Shown here in pieces: positions 1 through 8,053 of a DNA stretch of 64,000 nucleotides; position 1 is the first letter of the stretch, and each line of letters starts with the position of its first letter. The notes under the pieces are model-generated. The model did not search any database, was not told where the DNA came from, and saw nothing but the letters and a program-made list of their open reading frames with translations. This stretch comes from Spirochaeta thermophila DSM 6578 (GTDB lineage Bacteria > Spirochaetota > Spirochaetia > Winmispirales > Winmispiraceae), in the NCBI RefSeq assembly GCF_000184345.1, contig NC_017583.1:310001-374000 (forward strand). The letters run 5' to 3'. The translations under genes and the position numbers were made by a program.

Positions 1-31
1 GACGGCCCCTGTGCCGCGATTGAGGTACCGA

Positions 32-685
32 TCACGCATCCCTGTAGCAGAACCACCAGTCGTAGCCCTCGTACTTCTTGAGGCGATCCTTCGCCTCCTT
101 CTGACTTGTGGGTGGAGGCACGATGACCTTGTCCCCGATGAGCTCATTGTTGGGCCAATTGGCGGGTACGGCGACCTTGAGCTTGTCTGAGAGCTGGAAG
201 GCCCTGATGACCCGCACGACCTCATCGATATTCCTTCCCACCTCCGGGGGATAGTAGAGGACGAGGCGCACCGTACCCTCGGGATCGATGAGGAACACGG
301 CCCTCACGGTATTGCTCCCGGCCCCGGGGTGGAGCATGCCGAGTCGCTGCGCCACCCTCCCCTGGCCGTCGGCGATGATGGGGAAGGGGATCTGGACGCC
401 CAATTTCTCCTCTATCCACTCCACCCACTTGATGTGGCTGAAGACCTGATCGATGGAGAGGCCCACGAGCTCGGCGTTGAGCTCCTTGAACTGGTCGTAG
501 CGCTTGGCGAACGCCACGAACTCGGTGGTGCACACCGGCGTGAAATCCGCCGGATGACTGAAGAGGACCACCCACTTCCCCTTGTAATCGGAGGGGAGAC
601 GCTTCGGCCCGTGGGTGGTCTGGACCTCCATCTCCGGAAACGCCTCACCGATCAAAGGGAATCGTCCTGTTTCCTGTTGATACAT
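32..685 (-). CDS. Peroxiredoxin (Prx6/1-Cys archaeal-like AhpC-TSA family)
   Basis: Thiol peroxidase expected to reduce H2O2 and organic hydroperoxides in the cytoplasm. The product is 217 aa, typical for the Prx6-like group. The peroxidatic motif PVCTTEF is present, with an upstream [11 protein letters not shown]-type active site, and a long C-terminal extension carries a second cysteine in WWFCYRD. The longer frame opens at 700, but the start chosen at 685 (MYQQETG) has GGAGGA placed correctly upstream, while the first ATGs have none. It is a single gene with its own promoter at 730-758. No reductase gene adjoins it, so the electron donor is unknown. Confidence 0.93.
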   Translation of the reverse strand: MYQQETGRFPLIGEAFPEMEVQTTHGPKRLPSDYKGKWVVLFSHPADFTPVCTTEFVAFAKRYDQFKELNAELVGLSIDQVFSHIKWVEWIEEKLGVQIPFPIIADGQGRVAQRLGMLHPGAGSNTVRAVFLIDPEGTVRLVLYYPPEVGRNIDEVVRVIRAFQLSDKLKVAVPANWPNNELIGDKVIVPPPTSQKEAKDRLKKYEGYDWWFCYRDA

Positions 686-729
686 CGTTTCCTCCATCAT
701 ATATAGTTTTGCTATTAAAATACGAGGAG

Positions 730-758
730 AGCATACCTCATCCCTTGATTTGTGTCAA
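730..758 (-). promoter_or_regulatory. Sigma-70 type promoter of the peroxiredoxin gene
   Basis: On the minus strand, TTGACA (753-758) is followed after exactly 17 nt by TATGCT (730-735). The predicted start of transcription is near 723, giving a leader of about 38 nt. The -35 box is a perfect consensus and the -10 matches at four of six. Confidence 0.75.
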
Positions 759-798
759 GTGTTATTTTGTGTTTGATACAACTACTGAATGCTTCCTT

Positions 799-2145
799 TC
801 AGAGGGGGAACTCGATCGAGACCTTCCATCCTCCCCAGTCCGGCGAAGAGGAGAACTCGATGGTGCCCTTGAGCTGACTCCTGACGAGGGACTCCATGAT
901 GGTGAACCCGAACCTCCGAGGCGTTCCCTCCGGCACACCGGGGCCCGAGTCCTCGTACCTGAAGTATCCACGGCCGCTTTCTTCGAGGAGTTCCACCCGG
1001 ATGTGTCCCTTTTCCGTCTTGCCGAAGGCATGTGTGAGGGAGTTGAGGAGACATTCGGTGAGGATGAGGGCGAGAGGGACGGCTTTTCCCGGGGGAAGTT
1101 GGAGAGGGGAGAGTTTGAGATGCCGCTGGATGAGATGGGGAGTGGTGTGTCCGATCTGGACGATGGTATCGACCACGTCTCTGAGGTAGTGGGAGAGATC
1201 CACACGCGCGAGGAGTTCCTCCTGATAGAGACGGTTGTAGAGGAGGGCGAGCGCACGGACCCTGGTCTCTATATCGGAGAGCAGTTTTCTATCTGCTTCA
1301 CAGTGCGCGTCGGCCCCCTTGAGTGAGAGGAGGGAGACGATGAGCTGAAGGGTATTCTTTGTTCGATGATGCACTTCCTTGAGGAGGGTGTTCCGTTCCT
1401 GGAGTCGTTCCTGGAGTTCTGCCTCCGACTGTTTGAGTCGAGTGATGTCCACGGCGAGCCCGTACAAGGAAGGGGTGCCGTTCTGATCTTCGACGGGAAG
1501 GAGTTGCAGGAGATACCAGCGGAGGTCGTTCGAGCGGTAGAGGATGGAGGTCGGCCTACCCGCGGGATACTCCTGTCCGAGTTCCCGTATCAGCGATTCC
1601 CGGAACGAGGGATGAACCCCTTCCAGCCAGGTTTCGAAGGGCAGGGCGGAGGTCTCCTCCGGAGCGAGGATGTGGACTCGTCGCGTGAGGGGGTCTATCC
1701 TCAGAAAGCCTCCCCCGAGGGCTGCGGCGGCGAGAAATCGCTTCACCTCCAGTTCCCTCGTGAGGGCTCGCGCATAGTCCCTCAGTTGCAGGGAGAGCCT
1801 CCTCGCCCGCAGGAGCATCTCGATCCGTGCGTGGAGTTCGACAGGGAGGAGAGGGACTCTGATGAGCTCATCGACGGTCTTCCAGAGGTGTCTCGTGAGC
1901 ACGTCGGCCGAGGGATGTGTGGTGACGAAGAGCACCGGGAAGAAGAGCGGGGCCTGATCTTCCTTCCAGTCGAAGATTTGCTTCTGAAGGGATTCCAGCA
2001 TGGGGCCGTCCACGATGAGCAGGTCGGTGGGGTCGCGCACCTCCGGGTACTCCCGTACCGTGTAGTTCCTCTCCCTGAGAAAGGAAGAGATCATCGCACG
2101 GTCGTTCCTGTTATGGAGGGCGAGGAGGATGTACTCTCCGGTCAC
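799..2145 (-). CDS. Receiver-like/PAS/HisKA_2 sensor histidine kinase
   Basis: Cytoplasmic histidine kinase of 448 aa with no membrane segment. Residues 1-110 form a receiver-like fold (LLIVDG at the phospho-acceptor strand). A PAS-like region follows (about 130-235), then a HisKA_2 dimerisation/phosphoacceptor block with EVHHRTKNTLQLI. The HATPase contains a LTECLLNSL N-box and the DSGPGVP G1 box. The start is GTG, with GGAGG seven bases upstream embedded in the end of the preceding receiver gene. It is the last gene of a three-gene operon with the receiver at 2149 and the KaiC-like ATPase at 2512, so it probably relays signals with them. The cognate output is not in the window. Confidence 0.88.
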   Translation of the reverse strand: MTGEYILLALHNRNDRAMISSFLRERNYTVREYPEVRDPTDLLIVDGPMLESLQKQIFDWKEDQAPLFFPVLFVTTHPSADVLTRHLWKTVDELIRVPLLPVELHARIEMLLRARRLSLQLRDYARALTRELEVKRFLAAAALGGGFLRIDPLTRRVHILAPEETSALPFETWLEGVHPSFRESLIRELGQEYPAGRPTSILYRSNDLRWYLLQLLPVEDQNGTPSLYGLAVDITRLKQSEAELQERLQERNTLLKEVHHRTKNTLQLIVSLLSLKGADAHCEADRKLLSDIETRVRALALLYNRLYQEELLARVDLSHYLRDVVDTIVQIGHTTPHLIQRHLKLSPLQLPPGKAVPLALILTECLLNSLTHAFGKTEKGHIRVELLEESGRGYFRYEDSGPGVPEGTPRRFGFTIMESLVRSQLKGTIEFSSSPDWGGWKVSIEFPL

Positions 2146-2148
2146 CGC

Positions 2149-2502
2149 TCATCCTCCTTTAAGAAGAAGGGCCGTCCATTCGAGGAGCTGGGCCCGGGAT
2201 ATCGGTTTCGAGAATATCGCGTGCACTCCCTTCTCCCGACACAGGTGTTCGATCGATGGACTGGGTCTCGGAAGGAATACCATCACCTTCGTGCCCGCTC
2301 TCACGTAGGACTCGAGGGCGCTGCAGAGACCGGGAGCAGGCGAGATGGTATCGTAGATGAGGAGTGCCGGCAGGTCGTTCCCATCCCCGGGGAGGTTCGT
2401 TCGCCTTTCCACCCTGTAGCCTGCCGCTTCGAGTGTTCGTGCCAGGAGCTCTGTGTTCTTGCTGTGCCCTCCCACTACCATTATGTAGATGTCGTCGTGC
2501 AT
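2149..2502 (-). CDS. Atypical stand-alone receiver domain protein
   Basis: A 117 aa single-domain response-regulator-like protein. The fold is recognisable: a hydrophobic first strand (IYIMVVGG), a central LLIYDT strand that could carry the phospho-Asp, and FSKPIS near the C-terminus with the conserved Lys-Pro. The usual acidic pair after strand 1 is absent (MVVGGH), so Mg-dependent phosphorylation may be impaired. It sits between the KaiC-like gene (9 bp away) and the HisKA_2 kinase (3 bp away), and its last codons supply the kinase gene's ribosome site. It probably links the two; the exact role is inferred. Confidence 0.8.
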   Translation of the reverse strand: MHDDIYIMVVGGHSKNTELLARTLEAAGYRVERRTNLPGDGNDLPALLIYDTISPAPGLCSALESYVRAGTKVMVFLPRPSPSIEHLCREKGVHAIFSKPISRAQLLEWTALLLKGG

Positions 2503-2511
2503 GAAGAAGCC

Positions 2512-3960
2512 TTAGCTCTGTTCTTCTTCCACTATGGTCGGGATACCCCGGAGGATCCCCTCTATCCCGGTGAGCGGTTCTCCTATGCGGATGCCGGAGG
2601 AGGTGATAGCGAACTCCCGGAGGGTCGCCTCGAACGGTCCGGTGCGCTTCTTGAGGATTCCGATGACTTTGCGGATGGTACTCTTCCTCTCGAGATACTT
2701 GAGGAAGATGATGGTGTCCGCCAGGTAGCTGGTGTGCTCGCTCGAAATGGCGAACTCGCCCATCACCTGACTCGTCTCATCGACAAGGATGACCGAATGG
2801 CCGTGCCTTTGCAGATGCTTTGCCAGAGAATGGAGGGAAGGAAGGAGTGGACCTTCGCCCACTGCGAGAGAGTATCCCCTTATGCTGTCAATCACCACGA
2901 GGTCTGTATTTCTCTCCTTGAGATCATCGAGGATTTTGTTAACCAGGGCCTCGGCACTGTGAGCGAGGGGTTCTATCTTTTCGAGATAGAATGATGTATT
3001 GAGACCTTCCATCGGTATGCCCACCGACCGTGCCCTGTGGAGGATCATGGCGGTCTCCTCCTCGAAGGTGTAGTAGAGGGCGCGCATGCCCGCCTGAGCC
3101 CATGAGCGAGCTGTCTGAAGGGCCAGGGTGGTCTTACCCACACCGGAAGGTCCGGAGATGAGTGTGATGGTCCCTGTTTCGAGCCCGCCGCCGAGGAGAG
3201 AGTCGAGTCCTGGGATGCCCAACGAGATGGTCCTGAACTCGAACTCCTTGAGGTCTTCCTCTCTCCTCAGGGAGAGAGATGGATAGATCCTTATCCCTCT
3301 TTCGGTGAGTTCATATCGATGATCGCCTGGTATGAACCCGGAACCCCTGAGTTTTTTTACTCTGAGTGCGTACCTCCCTTCTTTCTCGCGGGCAAGTTCG
3401 ATGACTCCATCGGCGAGAAATTGGAGGTCGTCGTCGGGGTTGGTGGGGGAGCTTTCCGAGGTGAAGAGAATCGTGGCTCCTTCGTCTTTGAGATAGCGGA
3501 TGAACGAGAGAATCTGTTTCCAGAACTGATAGGGTTCTGAAGCGAGAAAGCGGAACTGGGTGACCGGATCGAGGAAAACCCGCCTGGGACGAATTTCCTT
3601 AAGGGTGGTGATGAGTTGCTCAGTGAGAAGATCCCGTTCCACTTCCGAGGCACTGAAGATATCGTAGGTCTCCTGTTTGAGGAAGAATTCCTGGGTGGGG
3701 CTGATATCCAGGATGGGGATCCCGTCGATCGGAAGCCCCAGGGCGCTGTAGTGACTCCGGAGTTGTGCTTCCGGTTCCTCCATGGAGATGAAGAGGACCG
3801 GTTGTCCCTGCTTCACCCCCTCGGCGAGGAAGTGCATCCCCAGGGTCGTTTTCCCGACTCCCGGGCCTCCACGCACCAGATATGCCTTTCGTTCAGGATA
3901 TCCACCTTCGAGAATGTGGTCGAGCCCGGAAATTCCTGAAGAAAGACGCCCCTCTGACAT
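2512..3960 (-). CDS. KaiC-like double RecA-domain ATPase
   Basis: A 482 aa protein of the KaiC superfamily with two tandem RecA folds. Domain 1 has Walker A GGPGVGKTTL and the acidic pair in SMEEPE. Domain 2 has SGPSGVGKTTL and FEEET. In the second domain SEHTSY aligns by eye with the KaiC autophosphorylation segment: the serine position is kept, and the adjacent threonine is a tyrosine. An upstream ATG at 4002 lies inside the promoter spacer. The start at 3960 has GAGGAA six bases away and begins with the usual KaiC N-terminus (SSGISGLDHIL). First gene of the operon with the receiver and HisKA_2 kinase. No kaiA or kaiB is nearby, so it is probably a signalling KaiC rather than a clock. Confidence 0.92.
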   Translation of the reverse strand: MSEGRLSSGISGLDHILEGGYPERKAYLVRGGPGVGKTTLGMHFLAEGVKQGQPVLFISMEEPEAQLRSHYSALGLPIDGIPILDISPTQEFFLKQETYDIFSASEVERDLLTEQLITTLKEIRPRRVFLDPVTQFRFLASEPYQFWKQILSFIRYLKDEGATILFTSESSPTNPDDDLQFLADGVIELAREKEGRYALRVKKLRGSGFIPGDHRYELTERGIRIYPSLSLRREEDLKEFEFRTISLGIPGLDSLLGGGLETGTITLISGPSGVGKTTLALQTARSWAQAGMRALYYTFEEETAMILHRARSVGIPMEGLNTSFYLEKIEPLAHSAEALVNKILDDLKERNTDLVVIDSIRGYSLAVGEGPLLPSLHSLAKHLQRHGHSVILVDETSQVMGEFAISSEHTSYLADTIIFLKYLERKSTIRKVIGILKKRTGPFEATLREFAITSSGIRIGEPLTGIEGILRGIPTIVEEEQS

Positions 3961-3987
3961 TGTATATTCCTCACGCGTCTCTTTTTG

Positions 3988-4016
3988 AGTGTACTCTCTC
4001 ATGTTCCATCTGTCAA
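3988..4016 (-). promoter_or_regulatory. Sigma-70 type promoter of the KaiC-like operon
   Basis: On the minus strand, TTGACA (4011-4016), a 17 nt spacer and TACACT (3988-3993). Transcription should begin near 3981, downstream of the ATG at 4002, which fixes translation at 3960. Confidence 0.75.
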
Positions 4017-4276
4017 TGATAAGAGCCTTTTGCGCTGTACTGCTTTTTTTAGTAAGCCAACGGGAATCCTGGGCAACAACGCGCTGTAATGCCTGCTTAG
4101 GGTGTCAACGTTACCGTATTCTCATCCGGAATAGTGCTCACAACGGTACAATATGCACGATGGTTTGCTCGCGTTCACTCCACCACGGCGGTTCTGTATC
4201 CGAACTGGACACACCTTCCCTCAGGATTCCTCAAGGGAACGTGGATACGGGGGATCGGTTTCGGTAAGACCGCTCG
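4003..4276. other. Gene-free stretch between the KaiC promoter and the transposase
   Basis: Apart from the promoter ending at 4016, no credible gene is seen. The open frame across it on the plus strand has no ribosome site and an un-protein-like composition. The stretch is less G+C-rich than its surroundings. It probably contains one end of the insertion sequence, but no terminal repeat matching the other flank could be found by eye. Confidence 0.5.
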
Positions 4277-5599
4277 TTAGGCCGCAGGCCTGACCAGGGA
4301 GCGCATCTGGTTCGGCTGGTTCTCTCGCACTCGTCCCAGGGCAAGGGCACTCATGACAGAAAACACCAGCGTAAGGTGAACCGACAGTTTCTCCTGCCCC
4401 CGGATCGTGTGGAGTTCCAGGCTAAAGCTTCGATCCAGCCGGCTGTGGATCCGCTCCAAGGCCGTTCGCTTGGCATACTCCCGCTTCCACCGATACGAAG
4501 ACCGGGCGAGAGGCGTGAAGACTCTGCGGTCCGTGGAGAGGGGGATCCGAATACAGGAGGCCAGAGGACAGGAGGCTTTGCCTGCACACTCATACCCATA
4601 GTGCACCGCAGGACAGCCGTACTTCAACGTGCCCCGCTTCTCTTCAAATCCCCGGTAGGCCATCTCCCGCTGCGTCCCCGTGGCCATACAGACACAACTC
4701 ACCGTCCCTTGGTAGTCATACACCACATTTCTTGTCCCCGGGACCAGCCTGGTCTGTTCTCCATCTTTCCACAGGTTGCGAATATCGATGACCGGTTTGA
4801 TCCGGTGCTCGTGCCACAACAGATCTATCAACGTGCCATCATCATAGCCCCGGTCGGCCGTGAACACTTCCGCCGCCTTGAGTATATGCGGCCTATGGCG
4901 ATCCAGGGACCGAATCAGCTTTCGCATCACCGGCACCTCGTGCTTTGAGGCCCGACTCACCGTAAAGGCCACCGGCAGTTCATACGCTGTATCCGCAAGG
5001 AGGTGCACCGTAAACCCGAACCATTTCTTTACCGACTTCTGCACCTCCCCCCGTTCATTCTGATACACATACTCATGACACCCCCAGTCCGCATCGTGCT
5101 CCCCTCGCCGGTCTCCGGCACCCTTCCCCCTTCGACGGGCAACGCTTGCTATCCCCTTCCCATCGGCTCCCAGCCGCCGCCCAAATCCAGGCAGCTCCCG
5201 GTAGCACTGATCCACCAGGCTGGTAAACACCCTTACCAGTGCTTCCCGGATACTCCGCTTCCTCAAGGTGGAAAGAAACCGGCTGTACGCGCTGGCACTG
5301 GGTACCGCATCGCTTCCCCGGGTAGGATCACATCCACACAGGTCCCTCAGTTGCCCGTTCCGCAAGAGCTCCCGGCGTAGCTGCTCGATGCTCGGGTGCT
5401 GAAACACTATCCCCGCAACGAGCGAGTTCCACATCGCCCGTACCGGATATTCATTCCGGCCTCTCCCCCGCCTCTGTTCCAGCTGCTGCATCAGTTCCTC
5501 ATCCGGCAGGTTCTCCAACACCAGCCGAAGCCGATGTAAATCCCCCAATGCTTCTACATCGTGCCAGCAAAAAAGTGATTTCTGTGCTATACTTGCCAT
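4277..5599 (-). CDS. IS transposase, DDE type (IS1182/IS5-like)
   Basis: A 440 aa DDE-superfamily transposase. The N-terminal third resembles the DUF772-type domain (MWNSLVAGIVFQHPSIEQL). The first catalytic Asp is in RLGADGKGIA, the second in FTADRGYDD, and the Glu in RTALERIHSRLDRSF, which fits the Y/R-E-R signature of the family. The start has GGAGGGG three bases upstream. The frame is full length with no visible frameshift, so it may be active. Codon use is less G+C-biased than in neighbouring genes, which suits a recent arrival. A promoter-operator candidate lies at 5625-5641. Confidence 0.93.
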   Translation of the reverse strand: MASIAQKSLFCWHDVEALGDLHRLRLVLENLPDEELMQQLEQRRGRGRNEYPVRAMWNSLVAGIVFQHPSIEQLRRELLRNGQLRDLCGCDPTRGSDAVPSASAYSRFLSTLRKRSIREALVRVFTSLVDQCYRELPGFGRRLGADGKGIASVARRRGKGAGDRRGEHDADWGCHEYVYQNERGEVQKSVKKWFGFTVHLLADTAYELPVAFTVSRASKHEVPVMRKLIRSLDRHRPHILKAAEVFTADRGYDDGTLIDLLWHEHRIKPVIDIRNLWKDGEQTRLVPGTRNVVYDYQGTVSCVCMATGTQREMAYRGFEEKRGTLKYGCPAVHYGYECAGKASCPLASCIRIPLSTDRRVFTPLARSSYRWKREYAKRTALERIHSRLDRSFSLELHTIRGQEKLSVHLTLVFSVMSALALGRVRENQPNQMRSLVRPAA

Positions 5600-5624
5600 G
5601 GGCCCCTCCGTCGGTTTTCTGCTA

Positions 5625-5641
5625 CCATGATTCTATCATGG
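5625..5641 (-). promoter_or_regulatory. Inverted repeat overlapping an extended -10 of the transposase
   Basis: CCATGA-TTCTA-TCATGG is a perfect 6 bp inverted repeat. Read on the minus strand it contains TGATAGAAT, an extended -10 box (TG-n-TAGAAT), 32 nt before the transposase ATG. A dyad lying on the promoter suggests an operator, possibly for autoregulation. Confidence 0.45.
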
Positions 5642-5832
5642 AAAAACCCGGGGGCCCTCTTTTTTGGGGTCAATTTTTCAACTCCGACCTCGTTTTCCCC
5701 TTCTATCGCACCTGTGGACCGCTTTTTTGGGGTAAAATAAATCCCCACCCGCTTGTAATTTCTTTACCTATCGTTGCGTGAAAACAGCGCAAAAGGCTCG
5801 AAATAAGAGCGGCATACCTGTGCAGAAGGAAT

Positions 5833-5862
5833 TTGCTTGTTCCACTGGATGCATGGTATACT
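5833..5862 (+). promoter_or_regulatory. Candidate promoter of the LacI/LuxR-type regulator
   Basis: TTGCTT (5833-5838), an 18 nt spacer and TATACT (5857-5862). The predicted transcript starts near 5869, just before the ribosome site at 5871-5879. The rest of the 5671-5880 gap shows no gene. Confidence 0.5.
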
Positions 5863-5880
5863 TTCAGAAAGAGGGGAGGT

Positions 5881-8010
5881 ATGGCTCGTTTCACGGTAGG
5901 TCTCTTTCTCGACTGGCTCAGTTCACCCTATCACGTGAACGTGGTGAAAGGGGTTGCTGAGGGGTGTAGGACGAGGGGATGGGATCTCGTATGTGTGGTG
6001 TGTGGACGTATCGGGTCCCGAAATCCTCTTGAGTGGAGCCGGAACATCTTTCTCCAGTTCCTGGACTCACCCCGATTCGACGCCTTCCTCTTTCTCACGC
6101 CGTCGCTCATCTCGTGGGAGGGGGACGCCCACCTACAGGAACTGGTGTCGGGTCTTTCCAGGCCTGCGGTGAGCCTTGGCGCACCGCTCGGGACCATGCC
6201 CTATGTGGCCTTCGACAACCGAGAGGGGTTCTCCGTCCTCCTCCGGCACCTGTTCCGCGACCACGGGTATAGGCGCGTCGCCTTCCTCCGTGGGCCACTC
6301 GAGAATCCGGAGATGGAGATCCGGTACCGTCTCTTCATGGAGGAAGCGAAGGGGGTGGGAATCCCCCCGTCCGATGTCTGGATCTTCCCCACCTCGCTCG
6401 TGATGGAGGACGGAGTGGGAGCGGCGAGGAGTCTGCTCGAGGAGCGGGAGCGCAGGAACCGCTTTCCCGTCGATGTGATCGTGGGGAGCAACGACCTCGT
6501 GGCTCTGGGGGCGCTCAGCGCGCTCTGGGAGGCGGGGGTGAAGGTGCCGGGTGAGCTCGCAGTCACGGGCTATGACGATCTCGCCCCTTCCCGATTCGTG
6601 GGGCTCACCTCGGTGCGGCAGCCTCCGGAGCTCCTCGGCAGGGAGGGGTGCGAGCTCCTCCACCTCCTCTGCGAGAGGGGTGAGGCCCGTTCCCGGATCA
6701 TCCCCACAGGTATGGTGATGCGGGACTCGTGCGGGTGCAGATGGCGGGAGGATGTCGCGGAACAGGGATATCGGTCTTCTTACCTGGAGGAAGTGGTGGA
6801 GATGGGGGTGGTGAGCTATGCGTACGAGAAGGCGAAGTCCCTCGAAGAGGAGATCATCTCCTCCACCAGCATCCCCCAGATACACGAGAAGCTGGGGACG
6901 CACCTCCCCGAACTCGGAATAGCGTGCTGTGCCGTCGCCACGTATGATGCCCCTTCCGACCCCCTGAAGGGGGCCTCCCTTCGTTTCTTTTCCGTGGATG
7001 CGAGAAGGCGGGAATATGCGGCGGGCGAGAGGGATGTCGACCCCCGGCTCCTGCTCCCCGGCGAGGAATGGGACACATTACCCCACCCCTTCGTCGGTGT
7101 GCTCCACGCTCTCTTCAAGGGGGAGGAGCACATCGGGTACATGCTCTTCGACTTCTCCTGGGAAAACGTGCACGTGTACGAGGGCATACGACACGGAGTG
7201 AGCGTGGGCTATGCCGTGGCCCGACTCGTGCGGGAACTCTCGCAGAAGACGAGGATCCTCGAGATGAAGAGCGAGGCCCTCGCCCGGTCCAACGAACCCC
7301 TCAACCGTGAGATCGGCAGGAGGAGGCAGGTGGAGGAGGAACTGAGGAAACGTGAGCACTATTTCCGGGAGATGGCGCTTTTCCTCCCCGTCCTCATTTG
7401 GGAACTCGATGAAGAGGGGATGGTGAGCTTCGCGAATCACACGGCCCGGAGGCTCATCCATAAGAAGGAGCTCGAGTCGCCGCTTCCTTTCCTCACGCTC
7501 GTGGAGGATCTCGATCAGGAGCACGTAGAGGAGTTTCTCGAACGGATAAAGGCGGAGAGGGAGATCTCCTCCACCCAGTTCAGAATCGCCACTCCCGAAG
7601 GGGTAGTGTATCATGTGCTCGCTCAGGGCGGTCCGATCGTGCGTGAGGGACGGTGCGGGGGGGTGAGGGTGGTGGGACTGGAGGTGGAACCGTTCCTCTC
7701 CTCGATCATCATGCCCGAAGAGGTTTTCTTCTCGCACTACCACTTCACCCCCAGGGAAAAGGAGGTGCTCCTCCTCTACATACAGGGCTACAGCCGGAAG
7801 GAGATCGCGAAGCGTCTGGGGATCTCCGAGAATACGGTGAAGGTGCACCTCAGTTCCATCTACAACGAGGTGGGGGTGAGCAACAGGGAGGATTTCTTCA
7901 AGGTGCTCAAGGAATACCAGGTGACGCAGGTGGGGTATCACTCCTTCTTGTTCTCGGTACTCTCATCGCTCATAAAGGGAGATGACGGGGTCCGGGAGCT
8001 TTCTACCTAG
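5881..8010 (+). CDS. Regulator: LacI-type ligand domain, PAS and LuxR-type HTH
   Basis: A 709 aa one-protein regulator with an unusual order. Residues 1-280 are a periplasmic-binding-protein/LacI ligand fold (VGLFLDWLSSPYHVNVV at the start, VTGYDDLAPS and VRQPPELLGREG late), but there is no LacI DNA-binding headpiece. A coiled segment (about 460-500) and a PAS-like domain (about 500-620) follow. The C-terminus is a LuxR/GerE helix-turn-helix (FTPREKEVLLLY, IAKRLGISENTVKVHL). The start at 5881 is chosen because gaggggaggt immediately precedes it; 16 upstream codons are in frame but lack a site. It presumably senses a sugar-like ligand in the cytoplasm. Its target is unknown and no transporter adjoins it. 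Spirochaetes and Clostridia are known to carry similar LacI-sensor hybrids. Confidence 0.85.
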   Translation: MARFTVGLFLDWLSSPYHVNVVKGVAEGCRTRGWDLVCVVCGRIGSRNPLEWSRNIFLQFLDSPRFDAFLFLTPSLISWEGDAHLQELVSGLSRPAVSLGAPLGTMPYVAFDNREGFSVLLRHLFRDHGYRRVAFLRGPLENPEMEIRYRLFMEEAKGVGIPPSDVWIFPTSLVMEDGVGAARSLLEERERRNRFPVDVIVGSNDLVALGALSALWEAGVKVPGELAVTGYDDLAPSRFVGLTSVRQPPELLGREGCELLHLLCERGEARSRIIPTGMVMRDSCGCRWREDVAEQGYRSSYLEEVVEMGVVSYAYEKAKSLEEEIISSTSIPQIHEKLGTHLPELGIACCAVATYDAPSDPLKGASLRFFSVDARRREYAAGERDVDPRLLLPGEEWDTLPHPFVGVLHALFKGEEHIGYMLFDFSWENVHVYEGIRHGVSVGYAVARLVRELSQKTRILEMKSEALARSNEPLNREIGRRRQVEEELRKREHYFREMALFLPVLIWELDEEGMVSFANHTARRLIHKKELESPLPFLTLVEDLDQEHVEEFLERIKAEREISSTQFRIATPEGVVYHVLAQGGPIVREGRCGGVRVVGLEVEPFLSSIIMPEEVFFSHYHFTPREKEVLLLYIQGYSRKEIAKRLGISENTVKVHLSSIYNEVGVSNREDFFKVLKEYQVTQVGYHSFLFSVLSSLIKGDDGVRELST

Positions 8011-8017
8011 GAAATGC

Positions 8018-8047
8018 TTGACCTCGTGTGTGCACATCCGTCACAAT
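8018..8047 (+). promoter_or_regulatory. Candidate leaderless promoter of proS
   Basis: TTGACC (8018-8023), 18 nt, then CACAAT (8042-8047), which ends 6 nt before the proS ATG. No Shine-Dalgarno sequence lies in that interval. The -10 is weak, so this is one of the less certain members of the set. Confidence 0.4.
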
Positions 8048-8053
8048 ACACGC

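Larger units (their letters stand above)
4277..5670 (-). mobile_element. Insertion sequence carrying one DDE transposase (ends not defined)
   Basis: The element is inferred from the intact transposase. The right boundary is guessed at the first cttttttggggt motif (5658-5669). A second, directly repeated copy lies at 5722-5733. No inverted terminal repeat or target duplication could be paired with the left flank, so the limits given are minimal and provisional. Confidence 0.5.

Noticed and set aside
3989-4267. Plus-strand frame of 92 codons before the transposase
   Set aside because: No ribosome site, no domain, opposite to a promoter, and low-complexity cysteine/leucine content.
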